Below are positions 5,561 to 6,817 of a stretch of 6,817 nucleotides of DNA, in pieces. The position numbers and the translations under genes are program-made. The notes below the pieces were generated by a model. The model had not been told where the DNA came from. It did not search any database and saw only the letters and a list, made by a program, of their open reading frames with translations. How positions within the stretch are numbered: the first letter of the stretch is position 1; each line of letters opens with the position of its first letter. Source of the stretch: Actinomycetota bacterium (GTDB lineage: Bacteria; Actinomycetota; Thermoleophilia; Solirubrobacterales; Solirubrobacteraceae); assembly GCA_903970315.1 (NCBI GenBank), contig CAJCIJ010000043.1, positions 1 to 6,817 on the forward strand, written 5' to 3'.

Positions 5561-6645
5561 GCACACGCATAGGCATCGTGGGCCTCCCCAACGCGGGCAA
5601 GTCTTCGCTGTTCAACGCCTTGACGCAGGCGGGCGCGCAGGCGGCCAACTACCCCTTTACGACGATCGAGCCAAATGTGGCTGTGGTGGCGGTGCCGGAC
5701 AGGCGTCTGGACGAGGTGGCGGCCACCGTGGGCGCCTCCGAGGTGGTCTACGACACGATCGACTTCCACGACATCGCGGGGCTGGTTGCAGGCGCCCACC
5801 GCGGCGAGGGGCTGGGCAACCAGTTTCTGGGCCATATCCGTGAGACCCACGCGCTGGTGCACGTCGTGCGGGCCCATCACGACGACACCGTGATCCATCC
5901 CGATGGGGCCGTCGACCCGGTGCGCGACATCGAAACGGTCGAGACCGAGCTGGCGCTGGCCGACCTGGAACAGGCCGAGCGCCGTGCGGAGCGAGTCGCC
6001 AAGGCGGTCAAGACGGGCAGCCGCGAGGCGGTCGCCGAGCAGACCTGGCTGGGCAAGGTGATTGCGGCGCTCCAGGAGGGCAGGCCGGCGCGCAGCGTGC
6101 CCGTGGACGAGGATGCGCGCGCGGCCGCGCACAGCCTTGGCCTGCTCACGAGCAAACCGGTGCTCTTCGTGGCCAACGTGCACGAGGGGTCCGACGAGGT
6201 TCCGGATGCGATCGCGCAGTACGCAAGCTCGGTGGGGGCTCCGGCGCTCGCGCTGTCGGCACGTACAGAGGCTGAACTGGCCGAACTGGACGACGAGGAA
6301 GCCGAGGTCCTGCGGGCAGGGCTTGGCCTCAGCGGCGAGGGAGGACTGGAGCGGCTGGCGCGCGCAGCGTTCTCGTTGCTTTCGCTGATCTCGTTCTTTG
6401 CGGCCGGTGAGGCCAAGCCGGCACAGTCCTGGCACCTGGCGCAGGGAGCCACCGCTTGGGACGCCGCGGGGGCGATCCACACGGACATCCAGAAGGGGTT
6501 CGTACGCGCCGAGGTGATCGGCTGCAAGGAGCTAATTGAGGCCGGCTCCTACGCTGCGGCGCGTGACCGCGGAACGCTGCGCCTGGAGGGCCGCGACTAC
6601 GTGATGGACGACGGCGACGTGATCAACGTCAAGTTCACCCGATAG
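5557..6645 (+). CDS. ychF: Ribosome-associated P-loop NTPase YchF (OLA1 family)
   Basis: This universally conserved Obg-like cytosolic NTPase binds ribosomes and is linked to translation and stress control; relatives prefer ATP to GTP. It has 362 residues, the standard length. G1 is GLPNAGKS (9-16) and G3 is DIAGL (72-76), where L76 replaces the usual catalytic glutamine (HAS-type NTPase). H114 sits at the position described as catalytic in the E. coli protein. G4 is NVHE (207-210) instead of NKxD, which fits ATP preference. A Glu/Ala/Arg-rich helical insert spans about 122-185, and a TGS domain fills the C-terminus (about 278-362) with the hallmark IHTDIQKGFVRAEVI. The TTG at 5557 is the only start giving an intact first strand, since the next in-frame GTG is V8. 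It overlaps the PAP2 stop (TTGA), with GGGGAG at 5539-5544 as a distant possible SD. Confidence 0.97.
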   Translation: MSTRIGIVGLPNAGKSSLFNALTQAGAQAANYPFTTIEPNVAVVAVPDRRLDEVAATVGASEVVYDTIDFHDIAGLVAGAHRGEGLGNQFLGHIRETHALVHVVRAHHDDTVIHPDGAVDPVRDIETVETELALADLEQAERRAERVAKAVKTGSREAVAEQTWLGKVIAALQEGRPARSVPVDEDARAAAHSLGLLTSKPVLFVANVHEGSDEVPDAIAQYASSVGAPALALSARTEAELAELDDEEAEVLRAGLGLSGEGGLERLARAAFSLLSLISFFAAGEAKPAQSWHLAQGATAWDAAGAIHTDIQKGFVRAEVIGCKELIEAGSYAAARDRGTLRLEGRDYVMDDGDVINVKFTR

Positions 6646-6817
6646 TCGTCCCGCCGCCGGGGCCGGCGGTCACAGACGATGTGTTTGCAGGCGCGGGTTG
6701 GGCACCCCCGACTGGCGCGGGCGTGGGCGCGCTGGGCGAAGCGGAAGCCGGCGCGTTGGCGGCGGGCGCAGTGCCGTCCGCCAGGACACCGAGCGTGCCT
6801 GTGCCCGCGGGCAGCTT
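6635..6817 (-). CDS. 3' end of a convergent gene with a Pro/Ala/Ser/Thr/Gly-rich C-terminal tail
   Basis: Reading the minus strand from base 6817, the frame is open for 60 codons to a TGA at 6637-6635; the start lies beyond the right edge. The translation begins KLPAGTGTLGVLADGTAPA. It then becomes low-complexity, with alternating Pro and Ala/Ser/Thr (ASPSAPTPAPVGGAQPAPAN), and ends GPGGGTTIG. About 47 of 60 codons end in G or C, in line with the genes here. The competing plus-strand frame across the same bases would give an Arg/Trp/Cys-rich peptide, which looks like a shadow. Such tails are common on exported or cell-wall proteins of actinobacteria, including penicillin-binding proteins, but nothing here identifies the protein. 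The end overlaps the last 11 bp of ychF tail to tail. Without the upstream part this remains a moderate call. Confidence 0.5.
   Translation of the reverse strand, partial: KLPAGTGTLGVLADGTAPAANAPASASPSAPTPAPVGGAQPAPANTSSVTAGPGGGTTIG

Noticed and set aside
4619..5566. Minus-strand open frame (315 codons) spanning the epimerase end, small gene and PAP2 gene
   Set aside because: It crosses three supported plus-strand genes, is Arg/Pro/His-rich and has no motif.
5470..6480. Minus-strand open frame (336 codons) opposite ychF
   Set aside because: It is antisense to an unmistakable YchF and has no domain signature.
6654..6669. Hairpin CCGCCG...CGGCGG shortly after the ychF stop as a terminator
   Set aside because: There is no T-run on either side, the stem is only six pairs, and the bases are explained by Gly/Pro codons of the minus-strand frame. 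A U-less terminator cannot be excluded.
1..6817. Search for tRNA, rRNA, CRISPR repeats, insertion-sequence ends, attachment sites or a defence island
   Set aside because: I saw no direct-repeat arrays, transposase motifs, terminal inverted repeats or tRNA-like cloverleaf by eye. Apart from the 71-aa protein and the unidentified minus-strand gene end, the genes belong to common families, so I do not claim a new system.

Overview
The window is about 6.8 kb of GC-rich DNA, roughly two-thirds or more G+C by eye, and almost entirely coding. GTG and TTG starts, short stop/start overlaps, two TANNNT motifs sitting 7-8 nt upstream of start codons (a leaderless-promoter arrangement), an Rv3807c-like PAP2 phosphatase and high third-position GC all suggest a high-GC actinobacterium. 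Thermoleophilia/Solirubrobacterales is my guess from general resemblance, not a database result.

Region 1 (1-2902) is the 3' end of a dipeptide/oligopeptide ABC importer operon. It holds a DppB-type permease cut off at its 5' end, then two complete ATPases of the DppD and DppF types, each joined to the gene before by a 4-bp GTGA overlap. No DppC or substrate-binding protein is visible, and DppC is not in its usual place between B and D. Region 2 (2913-4274) is an M20-family metallopeptidase/deacylase starting 10 bp after the ATPase stop. This placement suggests hydrolysis of imported peptides or acylated amino acids. A TAGGAT motif at its start could also give it its own promoter. A GC-rich gap of about 100 bp follows, with two hairpins and a second candidate leaderless promoter.

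Region 3 (4377-6645) is a second co-directional cluster: methylmalonyl-CoA epimerase, a 71-residue protein of unknown function, a small PAP2 phosphatase resembling the mycobacterial decaprenyl-phosphoribose phosphatase, and the universally conserved P-loop NTPase YchF. The epimerase and the small gene, and the PAP2 gene and ychF, are joined by start/stop overlaps. Metabolically these genes are unrelated.

Region 4 (6635-6817) is an open reading frame on the minus strand that enters from the right edge. It encodes a Pro/Ala/Ser/Thr/Gly-rich C-terminal tail and converges on ychF with an 11-bp overlap.

I found no novel defence system, mobile element, CRISPR array or RNA gene. The points most worth a second look are the Cys-to-His change in the C-terminal cysteine motif of the DppD-type ATPase beside an intact motif in its DppF partner, the two leaderless-type promoter motifs, the small unknown protein, and the convergent low-complexity gene end.
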